IMG/VR virus record: IMGVR_UViG_3300042860_002606
Location: 1-21,242 of that record
Strand: one strand, 5' to 3'
Source of the DNA: a virus
Length of the DNA stretch: 21,242 nucleotides
The notes beneath the pieces were generated by a model. The model searched no databases. It was not told the DNA's origin and saw only the letters and a program-made list of their open reading frames with translations. Numbering within the stretch: the stretch's first letter is position 1; the number at the start of each line of letters is the position of its first letter. This document shows, piece after piece, positions 6,847 to 14,343 of the stretch. The position numbers and the translations under genes were made by a program.

Positions 6847-7953
6847 TTAGTTTTTCTTGCTTTGTGCCTTGTTACGGCTTAGGCGAGACAACATTTGTGA
6901 ATATGCTTCCATCGACTCACTCAAAATTTCTTCGTGATTTGTTGGAGCATTTTCTGCATCCGTTATGTCATCTTTCGTTTCTTCTTGAAGGAATGACTTT
7001 CCAGAATTTCCAAAGTAAGATTCGCGGATAGTTTCTAGTTTCGAGCGGAATTCTGTGTTGTTATCGAAGCCAACACCTTCTGCTAACTTTAAGAAACGAT
7101 CTTTGTCTGTATCAACAAGACCCTCACTCATGCTTGCAACTAGTTCTTTTCTTTCTAGTTCAGCAATTTTCGTTTTTAGTTCTAGACTCTTATTGATTTC
7201 TTCATTCAATGAAGCGGTTAGGACTTCAACCTTTTCTGCCATTTCGTCTAGCAAATCAGTCTTGCCCTGTGGAACTTCAATGTTGTGCTGCAAGAAGAGA
7301 CCGCGAAGACCTTCAATAAATTCTTCAGCGATTTCGGTCCGTAGACCCTTCTCCACAGCGAGTTTGTTTTCTTCCATCCATTCCTCTACAACATATGAGA
7401 GGTAAGAGTCGAGTTGCTGAGTGAGTTCAGTCTTCATCGTTTCGGTTTGTTCGATGAGACGATTCTCGTATTCCGCTTTCATTTCGGCTTCGATTGCTTG
7501 AACGCGCTCATTGAGAGCAGTTTCAAAAATGGTAGAGGCCTTAGTCTTGAAGTTTTCACTTAGTTCTTCTCCATTGAACATAGCGTCCATATGAACTTGA
7601 ACAGATTCAACTTTACCCGAACGCTTTCCATCAACATTTTTCATTTGCTTATCACCAGAAGCAGCCGTGTCTGTAGCAACAGGTTCAGGAACAACAGCAC
7701 CCTTGCCAGTTCCATCCTTGTAAAGACCAGCATACTTTGAAGAACCAGCAGCAGTAGGAGCAGACTTCAAGTTAGTCTTGTCGCCTTTGGCTTGCTTTGC
7801 GGCAACATTTGCCTTCAAAGTAGCAGCCGAATCCTCTTCGATGGTGTCTTCATCTGTTACAACTACTTCTTCCGAAGCAGTTTCTTCGGCTTCGGTTGCG
7901 GTTTCCTCTTCTTCGAGGATTTCTTCTACTTCTTCGTTCTTAAATGAGTCCAT
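6847..7953 (-). CDS. 22: gp22 prohead scaffolding core protein
   Basis: The main component of the temporary inner core around which gp23 assembles; it is later cut to small peptides by gp21. The 368-residue protein is strongly charged and alpha-helical. It has an acidic N-terminus (residues 1-45, many Glu/Asp), an Ala/Gly/Lys linker, then a long coiled-coil-like region from about 120 with FNGEELSENFKTKA, an LDSYLSYVVEEWMEENK segment and an EEFIEGLRGLF segment that are typical of gp22. It ends in a basic tail (SRNKAQSKKN). Several L-x-E sequences are possible gp21 cleavage sites. It is about 100 residues longer than T4 gp22, mostly from the acidic N-terminal extension. ATG 7953 has AAGGAG 7 bases upstream and its own late promoter. 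gp21 is immediately upstream and gp23 downstream. Confidence 0.92.
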   Translation of the reverse strand: MDSFKNEEVEEILEEEETATEAEETASEEVVVTDEDTIEEDSAATLKANVAAKQAKGDKTNLKSAPTAAGSSKYAGLYKDGTGKGAVVPEPVATDTAASGDKQMKNVDGKRSGKVESVQVHMDAMFNGEELSENFKTKASTIFETALNERVQAIEAEMKAEYENRLIEQTETMKTELTQQLDSYLSYVVEEWMEENKLAVEKGLRTEIAEEFIEGLRGLFLQHNIEVPQGKTDLLDEMAEKVEVLTASLNEEINKSLELKTKIAELERKELVASMSEGLVDTDKDRFLKLAEGVGFDNNTEFRSKLETIRESYFGNSGKSFLQEETKDDITDAENAPTNHEEILSESMEAYSQMLSRLSRNKAQSKKN

Positions 7954-7991
7954 GAACTCGCTCCTTGTGAATTTATGAAGGTGTCAAACTT

Positions 7992-7999
7992 TATTTATA
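7992..7999 (-). promoter_or_regulatory. Canonical T4-type late promoter for gp22
   Basis: TATAAATA on the coding strand, starting 3 bases after the gp21 stop codon. The predicted transcription start near 7986 gives a leader of about 33 bases that includes the AAGGAG site of gp22. Confidence 0.88.
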
Positions 8000-8002
8000 T
8001 TA

Positions 8003-8650
8003 TCAGAGATTTCGTAAAAACTTTTCGAATGCTTTCATTTTTGCTTCTTCTAGTTTACGAGAAGAGGCGTTTTGAATGTTCTTTTTAATTTCTTCTAGGT
8101 CTTTTTCTACCAGTCTACCACTTTCCCAAATCCATTCCTTGCCTTCCATTATGCCTCTCACAAAGGCTTCTGGAGCGGAAGGGTCGGCTACAATATCCGC
8201 AGCCGTGGCTAACTGATAATCGTCTTTCACATAGTTTACGCCGTTCTTTTCTTCCAAAGAACCGATACCACGGCTTGAAACGCCTAGTTTTGCACCCTCA
8301 TCAATCAAATTTTTAACAATTTTACCGTATGGGGTATCCATGATTTTGGCTCTACCGATGAAGTTCTTCTTATCGGAGTAAAGGTCAGTAATCATATGTG
8401 AGACACGCTCTAGGTTGATGGTTGGGCCCTCGGGGTGTCCCAATTCACCGAACGCTCTCTTTTGCTTTACAAAACTGTTGTTATACTCATTAACCTTCTT
8501 GTTCATCATTTCAAAGGTATAGACACGACCGTTGCGATTCTTTTGGTCGCACATCAGGAAGATACCTTCAATAAAGTAGTTTTTTTTACCCGGTTCGTTC
8601 TCTTCAGTTAGAACTTGAATTTCCTCGTTAATGTCGCAGAATAGTTTCAT
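8003..8650 (-). CDS. 21: gp21 prohead core protease
   Basis: A serine protease of the T4 prohead protease family. It is carried inside the prohead, degrades the core and trims gp23 to allow shell expansion. The 215-residue length is close to the T4 protein (212). Catalytic signatures are GELGHPEGP with His72 and GVSSRG with Ser125/Ser126; the nearby NRNGRVY (38-44) is also typical. After the protease domain a charged helical tail (from about 180, ending EKFLRNL) probably contacts the core. ATG 8650 is preceded by AAGGGAG. No late box was seen directly upstream, so it is probably read from a promoter further up. Confidence 0.95.
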   Translation of the reverse strand: MKLFCDINEEIQVLTEENEPGKKNYFIEGIFLMCDQKNRNGRVYTFEMMNKKVNEYNNSFVKQKRAFGELGHPEGPTINLERVSHMITDLYSDKKNFIGRAKIMDTPYGKIVKNLIDEGAKLGVSSRGIGSLEEKNGVNYVKDDYQLATAADIVADPSAPEAFVRGIMEGKEWIWESGRLVEKDLEEIKKNIQNASSRKLEEAKMKAFEKFLRNL

Positions 8651-8675
8651 TTATGGTTTCTCCCTTTAAATTTGA

Positions 8676-9092
8676 TTAGACATGACGAGTCACAAATTCC
8701 ATAACGATTGAAGCGGTAGCACCACTACTTAAACGATTCGTGATGGTTGCCATACCTGTTGATCCTGTTGATAAATTTTGTATTGTGAATCTTTCGAAGT
8801 TGGCATCAACAACACTAGCAAAAGGAACTTGAAATGCTTGGTGTGGAGCGGATCCAGCAAACGCAATTTCAACAGTTCCTCCATTACCACCAGCAGAACC
8901 TATAACTCTAGACAGACAAGCAGAAGTAAAGGTCAATCCTTTGGTGGCAAATTCTCCGGTAAATTCCGTAATGTTCGAACAAAAGGCTGAAGGCCCAATA
9001 TCAAAATTGACATTTCCGCCTCCTCCATCCGAGGAATACGCCACCACACAACGGTTTTTACTCTTTACAAGATAGTCTAATCTAGCAGTCAT
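8676..9092 (-). CDS. Small beta-rich protein between core genes, unknown
   Basis: A 138-residue protein of no family I can name. It is rich in Gly, Ser, Thr and Ala with alternating hydrophobic residues, so it is likely beta-structured. It includes SSDGGGGNVNFDIG near 20-33, several Cys (15, 38 and 59), and ends IVMEFVTRHV. ATG 9092 shares one base with the preceding stop (TAATG) and has AAGGAG 8 bases upstream, so its expression is coupled to the core-protein genes. Its place between the portal/core genes and the protease, where T4 has gp67 and gp68, suggests a virion or prohead protein such as a decoration protein. That is inference from position. Confidence 0.75.
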   Translation of the reverse strand: MTARLDYLVKSKNRCVVAYSSDGGGGNVNFDIGPSAFCSNITEFTGEFATKGLTFTSACLSRVIGSAGGNGGTVEIAFAGSAPHQAFQVPFASVVDANFERFTIQNLSTGSTGMATITNRLSSGATASIVMEFVTRHV

Positions 9093-9352
9093 TAGTTCTT
9101 CTCCTTACAGAAGGAGATTACTCCTTCAAATGTTTTTTTGCTTTCTATTAACATTAATCTAAAAGATTGTTGACTGACTTCGTTTAATTCGTCGTGAACA
9201 TCTACAAATTTTTTTGCAATTGTTGGTGTTAGCCTAACTATTGTTCCATCCATCAGTTCTAAAGTTTTTCCTTTATTTTCAGAAATACAACCATTCACAC
9301 ATTCAATTATTTTGTGTGTTATTTTATCTGAAATTTTTTCAGTTTGTTTCAT
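9092..9352 (-). CDS. Small charged protein between core genes, unknown
   Basis: An 86-residue protein, mixed-charge and probably mostly helical: KQTEKISDKITHKIIECVNGC, a short strand pair (KTLELMDGTIVRLTP), then a helix with DVHDELNEVSQQSFRLML. The TTG at 9364 would lengthen it by four residues, but ATG 9352 overlaps the upstream stop as TAATG and has GGAAAGG just before it, so I start there. Its own stop overlaps the next ATG in the same way. It sits where T4 encodes a small second core protein (gp68), but I see no clear gp68 likeness. Function unknown. Confidence 0.7.
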   Translation of the reverse strand: MKQTEKISDKITHKIIECVNGCISENKGKTLELMDGTIVRLTPTIAKKFVDVHDELNEVSQQSFRLMLIESKKTFEGVISFCKEKN

Positions 9353-10338
9353 TAACCTTTCCAATTAGATTTAATGTAGTTAAAAAATTGTTTCTTTTTA
9401 TCTCCGCTCAATTCTGTTGGTGAAGACACTCCATATTTTTTCAATGTGCTATTAAAAAATTTTCTGTATTTTGCTTGATCTTCTTCCAACTCATTTTCAT
9501 TCATAATATATTTTCCATTTTTCATGGCTATAGCATTTAGAAGTTTTTTATTACTCATACTTAAAGTCATCGAACCAGATGAAATATTTTCAGTTTTATT
9601 GGTTTTGGTTAGTCTAGCGTTTTCTAAACGAGCAACGGTGTTTTTAAACACCCTTGTTCGGGCATCTATTTCCACTTTTTCATCAATTTTATTTGATTGA
9701 TTATTAAACTCTTCCTTTGTTGTTTCTTCAAAAGCCAATGAATCAACATAAGACCTTGCTGCTTTTAAAGCAGATTCGGGACCAGGAAAAAATTCCCATC
9801 GGTTTCCATCAACATAAACACGAACAGGTTTAGATAGACCAAGACCAACTTGTTTAATTGTTATTTTGTGTCCTTTATGCTCCATTTCTTTCATAAAGAA
9901 TTCTTTTTCAAAGTTAGGGTCAAGAGAAATATCGTCATCCTTTGCAGTCACGGTTCCTGCTGAACCTTTAACTCCGAATGCGGTTTCGATTTCGTCTCTT
10001 AACCCGTCTTCTAAAGGGTCGGGTACTTCTGCACCTCCAGCATTACTTCTTTCTGAACCAGGAATTCCTACTTTTGCTCCAGTTGTTGGAGCGGACGGAG
10101 CAAGAACATTTGCTTCAGTTACAGCAGTTTCTACTGGTTCGGAAGAAACTTCAGATTCTGATGAAATGCTTTCATTATCAGATTCTGTTTCTGTTGTGTT
10201 TATAGTTTTTGAAATTGATTCTTTTTTGGTGTTGATTGCCGAGTAAAGGCGATTAGCCAATTCGGAAGCAATCAACTCTTTAAAATCAACTGCATTTTTT
10301 TCTTTTGTGGCTTCTATTGCTTTTTGAAGATTTTCCAT
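9352..10338 (-). CDS. gp67-like multidomain prohead core protein
   Basis: A 328-residue protein in the place of T4 gp67/gp68, between portal and protease. Residues 1-45 (MENLQKAIEAT..., ELIASELANRLYSAI) resemble the N-terminus of T4 gp67, a prohead core protein of only 80 residues. A Ser/Glu/Thr-rich low-complexity stretch (40-80) and a Pro/Gly linker follow. A compact domain at 150-202 carries KGHKITIKQVGLG, VRVYVDGNRWEFFPGP and a following helix. The C-terminal 45 residues (KYRKFFNSTLKKYGV, SPTEL, FFNYIKSNW) form another module of a kind seen at the ends of proteins in T4-like aquatic phages. ATG 10338 has CGGAG 7 bases upstream. Role as a core or internal head protein is inferred from position and N-terminus. 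Confidence 0.8.
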   Translation of the reverse strand: MENLQKAIEATKEKNAVDFKELIASELANRLYSAINTKKESISKTINTTETESDNESISSESEVSSEPVETAVTEANVLAPSAPTTGAKVGIPGSERSNAGGAEVPDPLEDGLRDEIETAFGVKGSAGTVTAKDDDISLDPNFEKEFFMKEMEHKGHKITIKQVGLGLSKPVRVYVDGNRWEFFPGPESALKAARSYVDSLAFEETTKEEFNNQSNKIDEKVEIDARTRVFKNTVARLENARLTKTNKTENISSGSMTLSMSNKKLLNAIAMKNGKYIMNENELEEDQAKYRKFFNSTLKKYGVSSPTELSGDKKKQFFNYIKSNWKG

Positions 10339-10350
10339 TTAGTTGCTCCG

Positions 10351-11856
10351 TTATTGTAGACCGTAAACGCTATTGTCTGGTGCATATAGACCACCATTGC
10401 GTTCTATTTGAATTTGTTTATCCATTTCTTTAATTTGTGCTTCGCTCATGTTCAAAACTTGAGTTCTTATCCAATAGTGAGAATAGTACTTACCTATGTA
10501 TTTCTCAACTTGAGTCAGTTCTTCGTACATGCCCTTTCGGAGTTCTTGATTTTTTAATTCTACGAAATGGCTATCTTTAAGGAAATCAAAAAATATACAT
10601 TCTTTTAATCCTGCCCAATCGTCAGGTTTAATTACATTTTTCATTAAAAGTTGCTTACGCAACAAATCATAAAACAATTCGCTGAACTTATTACGCAATC
10701 TAATTACAAATTTGTTGAATTTAAGTTCATCTCGACTTATTTCTGCTGCTCTACCTAGTTGGAAGCCTTTATCTTGCTCTAAACGAGATACCGGAACATT
10801 TAAAGCCTTATACAGTTTCTTTTGAAAGTACACAACATCTTGTAATTCGCCAAGGTTTTGTGCCCCGCTGAGTGTACTAATTTCAGTACCCTTACTACCT
10901 TCACGACGAGGTAGCCAGTAGTCTTCCAACATGCTCATAAACTTGCGGTCATCGCGGATTTCGCCAGTATTCGCATCGTAAACTAGTTTGTTACGATACT
11001 TACCCATGATGTCCTTTACATACTGTTCTGCCTTAGTCTTTGGTAGCGAACCAACATCTATGTAAAAGATGCGTCGTTCAGGCGCACGGGAGATACGGTA
11101 GATGACCACAGCATCTTCCATCATGCGAAGTTGGTTTAGTGGCTTGATAGCCTTATGTAAATTTCCTACCGTGCGGCGATAACGACTATCAAACAGACCC
11201 GACGAGCAGAATGCAATGGCATCATCATTAATTTTTATTCCTGATGCGTTTCCTCCGGCTCTTGGATTGTCTTTGTTATACACATAGAAGTCTCGATATC
11301 CTGTGATAATTTTTGTTCCATCAGGACGAGTTTCTTTTTCAAATTCACGAATTTTTTGGATGTTTAGCGGGTCAACAAAACGAAGTTCTAAAACTCCTTT
11401 TTCGGGTTTCTTTTCATCAGCAATAATATGAAAATATATTTTTCCATCAACATACCAACGACGAAATACTTCGTAACCTTTGGTTTCGAATTGCATAATA
11501 CGAAGAATGTTTTTAAATTCTTCTTGAATTTTATCTTTAATATTTTCGCTGACAGTCAAATCGCTTGTAAAATAAATTTTTACAGGAGAACGCTTTCCTT
11601 CGCAAACTATCGCTTCGTTTACAACATCATCTATGGCAGTTTCACAAATAGGATCCATAGACATTTCACGATATTTTGCAACTAGTTCATAATCATTACG
11701 AACCGAGCCGTCAAGGTCAACATATTGACCATAGAAGCCGCCTGCTTCAACTGGAATAGCACCATCGTCTGTAGTAGGTACTACAAACGATTTGAGTGCT
11801 TTGAAGTCGCTTTTTTGCTTCTTCGACCGCTCAATTTTTAAGCCGAAGAGTTCCAT
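10351..11856 (-). CDS. 20: gp20 portal protein
   Basis: This protein forms the dodecameric ring at one vertex of the prohead. It starts shell assembly and is the channel through which gp17 drives DNA and to which the neck binds. The 501-residue length is close to T4 gp20 (524). Recognisable stretches are ELVAKYREMSMDPICETAIDDVVNEAIV (57-84), the RRWYVDGKIYFH region (132-143), KPLNQLRMMEDAVVIYRISRAPERRIFYIDVG (238-269), which is the most conserved part of the family, and SGAQNLGELQDVVYF...ALNVPVSRL (330-359). AAGGAG lies 10 bases before ATG 11856. gp19 ends 23 bases upstream. Confidence 0.97.
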   Translation of the reverse strand: MELFGLKIERSKKQKSDFKALKSFVVPTTDDGAIPVEAGGFYGQYVDLDGSVRNDYELVAKYREMSMDPICETAIDDVVNEAIVCEGKRSPVKIYFTSDLTVSENIKDKIQEEFKNILRIMQFETKGYEVFRRWYVDGKIYFHIIADEKKPEKGVLELRFVDPLNIQKIREFEKETRPDGTKIITGYRDFYVYNKDNPRAGGNASGIKINDDAIAFCSSGLFDSRYRRTVGNLHKAIKPLNQLRMMEDAVVIYRISRAPERRIFYIDVGSLPKTKAEQYVKDIMGKYRNKLVYDANTGEIRDDRKFMSMLEDYWLPRREGSKGTEISTLSGAQNLGELQDVVYFQKKLYKALNVPVSRLEQDKGFQLGRAAEISRDELKFNKFVIRLRNKFSELFYDLLRKQLLMKNVIKPDDWAGLKECIFFDFLKDSHFVELKNQELRKGMYEELTQVEKYIGKYYSHYWIRTQVLNMSEAQIKEMDKQIQIERNGGLYAPDNSVYGLQ

Positions 11857-11879
11857 TATGTAAATACTCCTTAAATATT

Positions 11880-12512
11880 TTAGGTTGTTACATCCTGCAA
11901 TTCGTGATACTGATACGACATTGAAACACCGAATTCTGAAATGTTAGTTTTAGAATCGAAGTTCATTTCGTAGCCTTGAATTTCTCTAGGCCATACCCCG
12001 ACCATTTTGTAGGTGGCAATCGGATTGCCTTCGCGGGTTAGAGGTTGAACATACCAGTCGCATAGATACGAATTCATGTTGTTTGGGCCAACATTGCCCT
12101 GATATGAATTTATAACATTTGACCAAGATTCAAATGCTTTGCGTAATTGATAAGCACCATCGTTATAGCACTTGATGTTCCAATCAGCAAATTCTCGGTC
12201 TCCACCATATTTTAATTTTCTTCCCATATAATTCACTTCAACTTGACCAAGAGTTGCAGCAGGAATGTTTGCTGCACGACACAAAAACGATACTTGAGCG
12301 CCAGGATTACTTAATCCTATTGCAGCAGCAACATTTGTGATTGCTCCTGCTACTGCTCCGCCGAAAACTGCTCCCGCAACACTAGCAGCAGCATTAATAA
12401 CGCCTGTTGCAGTTCCTGGAAATACACCAGAAACCAAGTAGAGGTTATCTCTTGCACCACCATTTATTAGGTTTGCTCTAAATGCGTCTATGCTAAATTG
12501 ACTGTATGCCAT
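11880..12512 (-). CDS. 19: gp19 tail tube protein
   Basis: The hexameric rings of this protein stack into the inner tail tube that penetrates the host envelope. Family landmarks are CRAANIPAATLGQVEV (78-93), YMGRKLKYGGDREFADW (95-111), AFESWSN, and the C-terminal VWPREIQGYEMNFDS hairpin. At 210 residues it is longer than T4 gp19 (163), owing to a hydrophobic Gly/Ala-rich insert between the N-terminal strand and CRAANIP (about 30-70). ATG 12512 has AGGAG 9 bases upstream and its own late-type promoter, so the tube can be made in excess of upstream gene products. It is directly downstream of the sheath gene, as in T4. Confidence 0.95.
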   Translation of the reverse strand: MAYSQFSIDAFRANLINGGARDNLYLVSGVFPGTATGVINAAASVAGAVFGGAVAGAITNVAAAIGLSNPGAQVSFLCRAANIPAATLGQVEVNYMGRKLKYGGDREFADWNIKCYNDGAYQLRKAFESWSNVINSYQGNVGPNNMNSYLCDWYVQPLTREGNPIATYKMVGVWPREIQGYEMNFDSKTNISEFGVSMSYQYHELQDVTT

Positions 12513-12536
12513 TTAACTATTCTCCTGTTTCCTTTT

Positions 12537-12543
12537 TATTTAG
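12537..12543 (-). promoter_or_regulatory. Late-type promoter for gp19, overlapping the gp18 stop
   Basis: CTAAATA on the coding strand includes the TAA stop codon of gp18. The predicted start near 12531 gives a leader of about 19 bases containing the AGGAG site of gp19. Confidence 0.65.
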
Positions 12544-14279
12544 GCTCCTACTTCCTCGAACGATACGCCCGACTTGGTAGCAACAAAGTTGAGTTGGATA
12601 AAATTAATACTACGATTTGGCTTCACATAAATGTCGGCAACAAACTGATTGCTGTCGATAACTTGTGGTGTGTTGTTCTTCTCGTCACATACAACCTTAA
12701 AGTCGGTTATTCCACGACGAGACTGTACATCTCTCAAGAATGGTTCAACTAATGACCTAAACTGAGAACGAGTAAATGCGTCATTGTATTCAAACAAACT
12801 ATACTTAGCAGCGGTTGCAATTGCTTTTTCTAGCACGATGAATAGACGGCGAACATTTATACGGTCGAAGGCTGAGGGTCTTGTCTGAGCAGTTTTATCA
12901 CCATATAACACAGTTCCTTCTCCAGAAAATGTTACTACTGGATTTATTGCAGAAGAGTATAAATTATCTCTCTCAGTTTTTGTTGGATTGAAAGCCAATT
13001 TGATGGTGTTACGAATCTGCCCACGATTAAACCCTGCTGGCGACCACCAAGGATCGTTAGTAACATCGGTTCTGGCACATAGTCCCGCAACATCTCCGTT
13101 TAGAGGAATATAGCGATAGGTGTCATTAAATGGGTCATACATGTATTTGTAGCCACTATCAATAAATGCATAGTTATTATTACCGACCGCATTTCTTAAA
13201 GTAATGCAGTTAGAAATTTTTGTGGCTGCACTTTCTGCTGGATTTTTGTTTGGTGAAGAAACAAACGCCACACAATCTTTGCGATTTTTTGCAATATCAC
13301 ACAGTTTTTGTGCGTTATTTCCGGTCAAAGGCCCACCAAGAACAAGATTTACATCAATAGTGTCTGCATCGCCGAATACATCGTATCCTTCTCCTATAGC
13401 ACCAACAATTGTCGATTCGCCGGTAAACTGACCGGTACCACCACTCATTCTAGCAAAGTAGTTTCCACCAGTTTGATATGAAGTTGCGTTAGTCCAAGTT
13501 GCTGTGTGATTTCCCCAAGCAGTCATACCACCAGCAAATTCAGAAACATCAAAAGTGGATGGAGTACCTATCGCAACAATATAGCGAGACTCATCGTTTA
13601 TCTTGGTTTTATAAAACAGAGGAGTTCCGTCAGAATTTATAGCACCAGGATGAACTGAAATGTTTTCGTATTTTTCAAGAACTGTTAGTGGAGTTCCTGT
13701 AAATTTACCATCATAATCCACAACAACCAAGTGAAATGCATCATTTTCGGCTATTCCCAATCGGTCTGAATATGCGGAAGTTGTTGGTCTTCCACTGAAC
13801 AAACTATTCCATTGCCAACTACCGAAAGTTGCTCCTTCGCCTGCGGCAGATAAAGATGAACCACAAATTTCAACCCATAACGAATTTCCTAGTTCGCCTG
13901 GATAACGAGCACCAAAAGCACCATTGGCAGCAACTGTTGCCACCGAACTAATTGATGCAGAATCTACAGTGCGAATTAATGCCGGTGTTTTTGTACCAAC
14001 CGTTGCATTTCTTGCAGCAGAACTAACATGGCGAACAATTTTTAAATTATTTCCGTAACCAAGGTAGTTATAAGCGGTAAACCACCAATCGGCGTTGCCG
14101 TCTCTCGGCATTCCGAATAGTGTTCCTAGTTCTTGCACACTACTTATTGTTACTGGTAGCCCTACGGGGCCCCATTCAAACAATCCAGCCATACCTGCGG
14201 CAGTTGTAGCCACGGTAGGAACGATTGTTGTTAGGTCTTTTTCTGTTACGCTTACGCCTGGACTTAATTGGAATGCCAT
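12540..14279 (-). CDS. 18: gp18 contractile tail sheath protein
   Basis: This protein forms the contractile sleeve around the gp19 tube. The 579 residues start FQLSPGVSVTEKDLTTIVPTV, the classic sheath N-terminus, with GLFEWGPVG (33-41), and a QELGTLFG segment. The C-terminal domain has FDRINVRRLFIVLEKAIATAA and ends DIYVKPNRSINFIQLNFVATKSGV, the part that links sheath subunits. The central region (about 120-380) is variable and presumably surface-exposed. It is shorter than T4 gp18 (659). ATG 14279 is preceded by AAGGAG and a late-type promoter. Confidence 0.97.
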   Translation of the reverse strand: MAFQLSPGVSVTEKDLTTIVPTVATTAAGMAGLFEWGPVGLPVTISSVQELGTLFGMPRDGNADWWFTAYNYLGYGNNLKIVRHVSSAARNATVGTKTPALIRTVDSASISSVATVAANGAFGARYPGELGNSLWVEICGSSLSAAGEGATFGSWQWNSLFSGRPTTSAYSDRLGIAENDAFHLVVVDYDGKFTGTPLTVLEKYENISVHPGAINSDGTPLFYKTKINDESRYIVAIGTPSTFDVSEFAGGMTAWGNHTATWTNATSYQTGGNYFARMSGGTGQFTGESTIVGAIGEGYDVFGDADTIDVNLVLGGPLTGNNAQKLCDIAKNRKDCVAFVSSPNKNPAESAATKISNCITLRNAVGNNNYAFIDSGYKYMYDPFNDTYRYIPLNGDVAGLCARTDVTNDPWWSPAGFNRGQIRNTIKLAFNPTKTERDNLYSSAINPVVTFSGEGTVLYGDKTAQTRPSAFDRINVRRLFIVLEKAIATAAKYSLFEYNDAFTRSQFRSLVEPFLRDVQSRRGITDFKVVCDEKNNTPQVIDSNQFVADIYVKPNRSINFIQLNFVATKSGVSFEEVGA

Positions 14280-14324
14280 CTATCGTTCTCCTTGTTAGGA
14301 AGTGTAAAATTAGGTTTCAAGTTA

Positions 14325-14331
14325 TATTTAG
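14325..14331 (-). promoter_or_regulatory. Late-type promoter for gp18
   Basis: CTAAATA (followed by T) on the coding strand, in the 64-base gap between gp17 and gp18. The expected start near 14319 gives a leader of about 40 bases ending in the AAGGAG site. Confidence 0.72.
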
Positions 14332-14343
14332 CAAAAATGATTA

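Noticed and set aside
7055-7405. A 116-codon plus-strand frame opposite gp22, and similar plus-strand frames at 9866-10246 and 17356-17727
   Set aside because: They mirror highly charged or Ser-rich minus-strand genes, have no ribosome-binding sites or recognisable motifs, and there is no other sign of plus-strand genes.
8644-8660. ATAAAT before the gp21 start as a late promoter
   Set aside because: CATAAATG overlaps the ATG itself and matches neither box fully; it would give no usable transcript start.
11868-11885. CTAAAATATTTAA between gp19 and gp20 as a late promoter
   Set aside because: It has an extra A compared with CTAAATA and is equally explained by the gp19 stop and an AT-rich leader.
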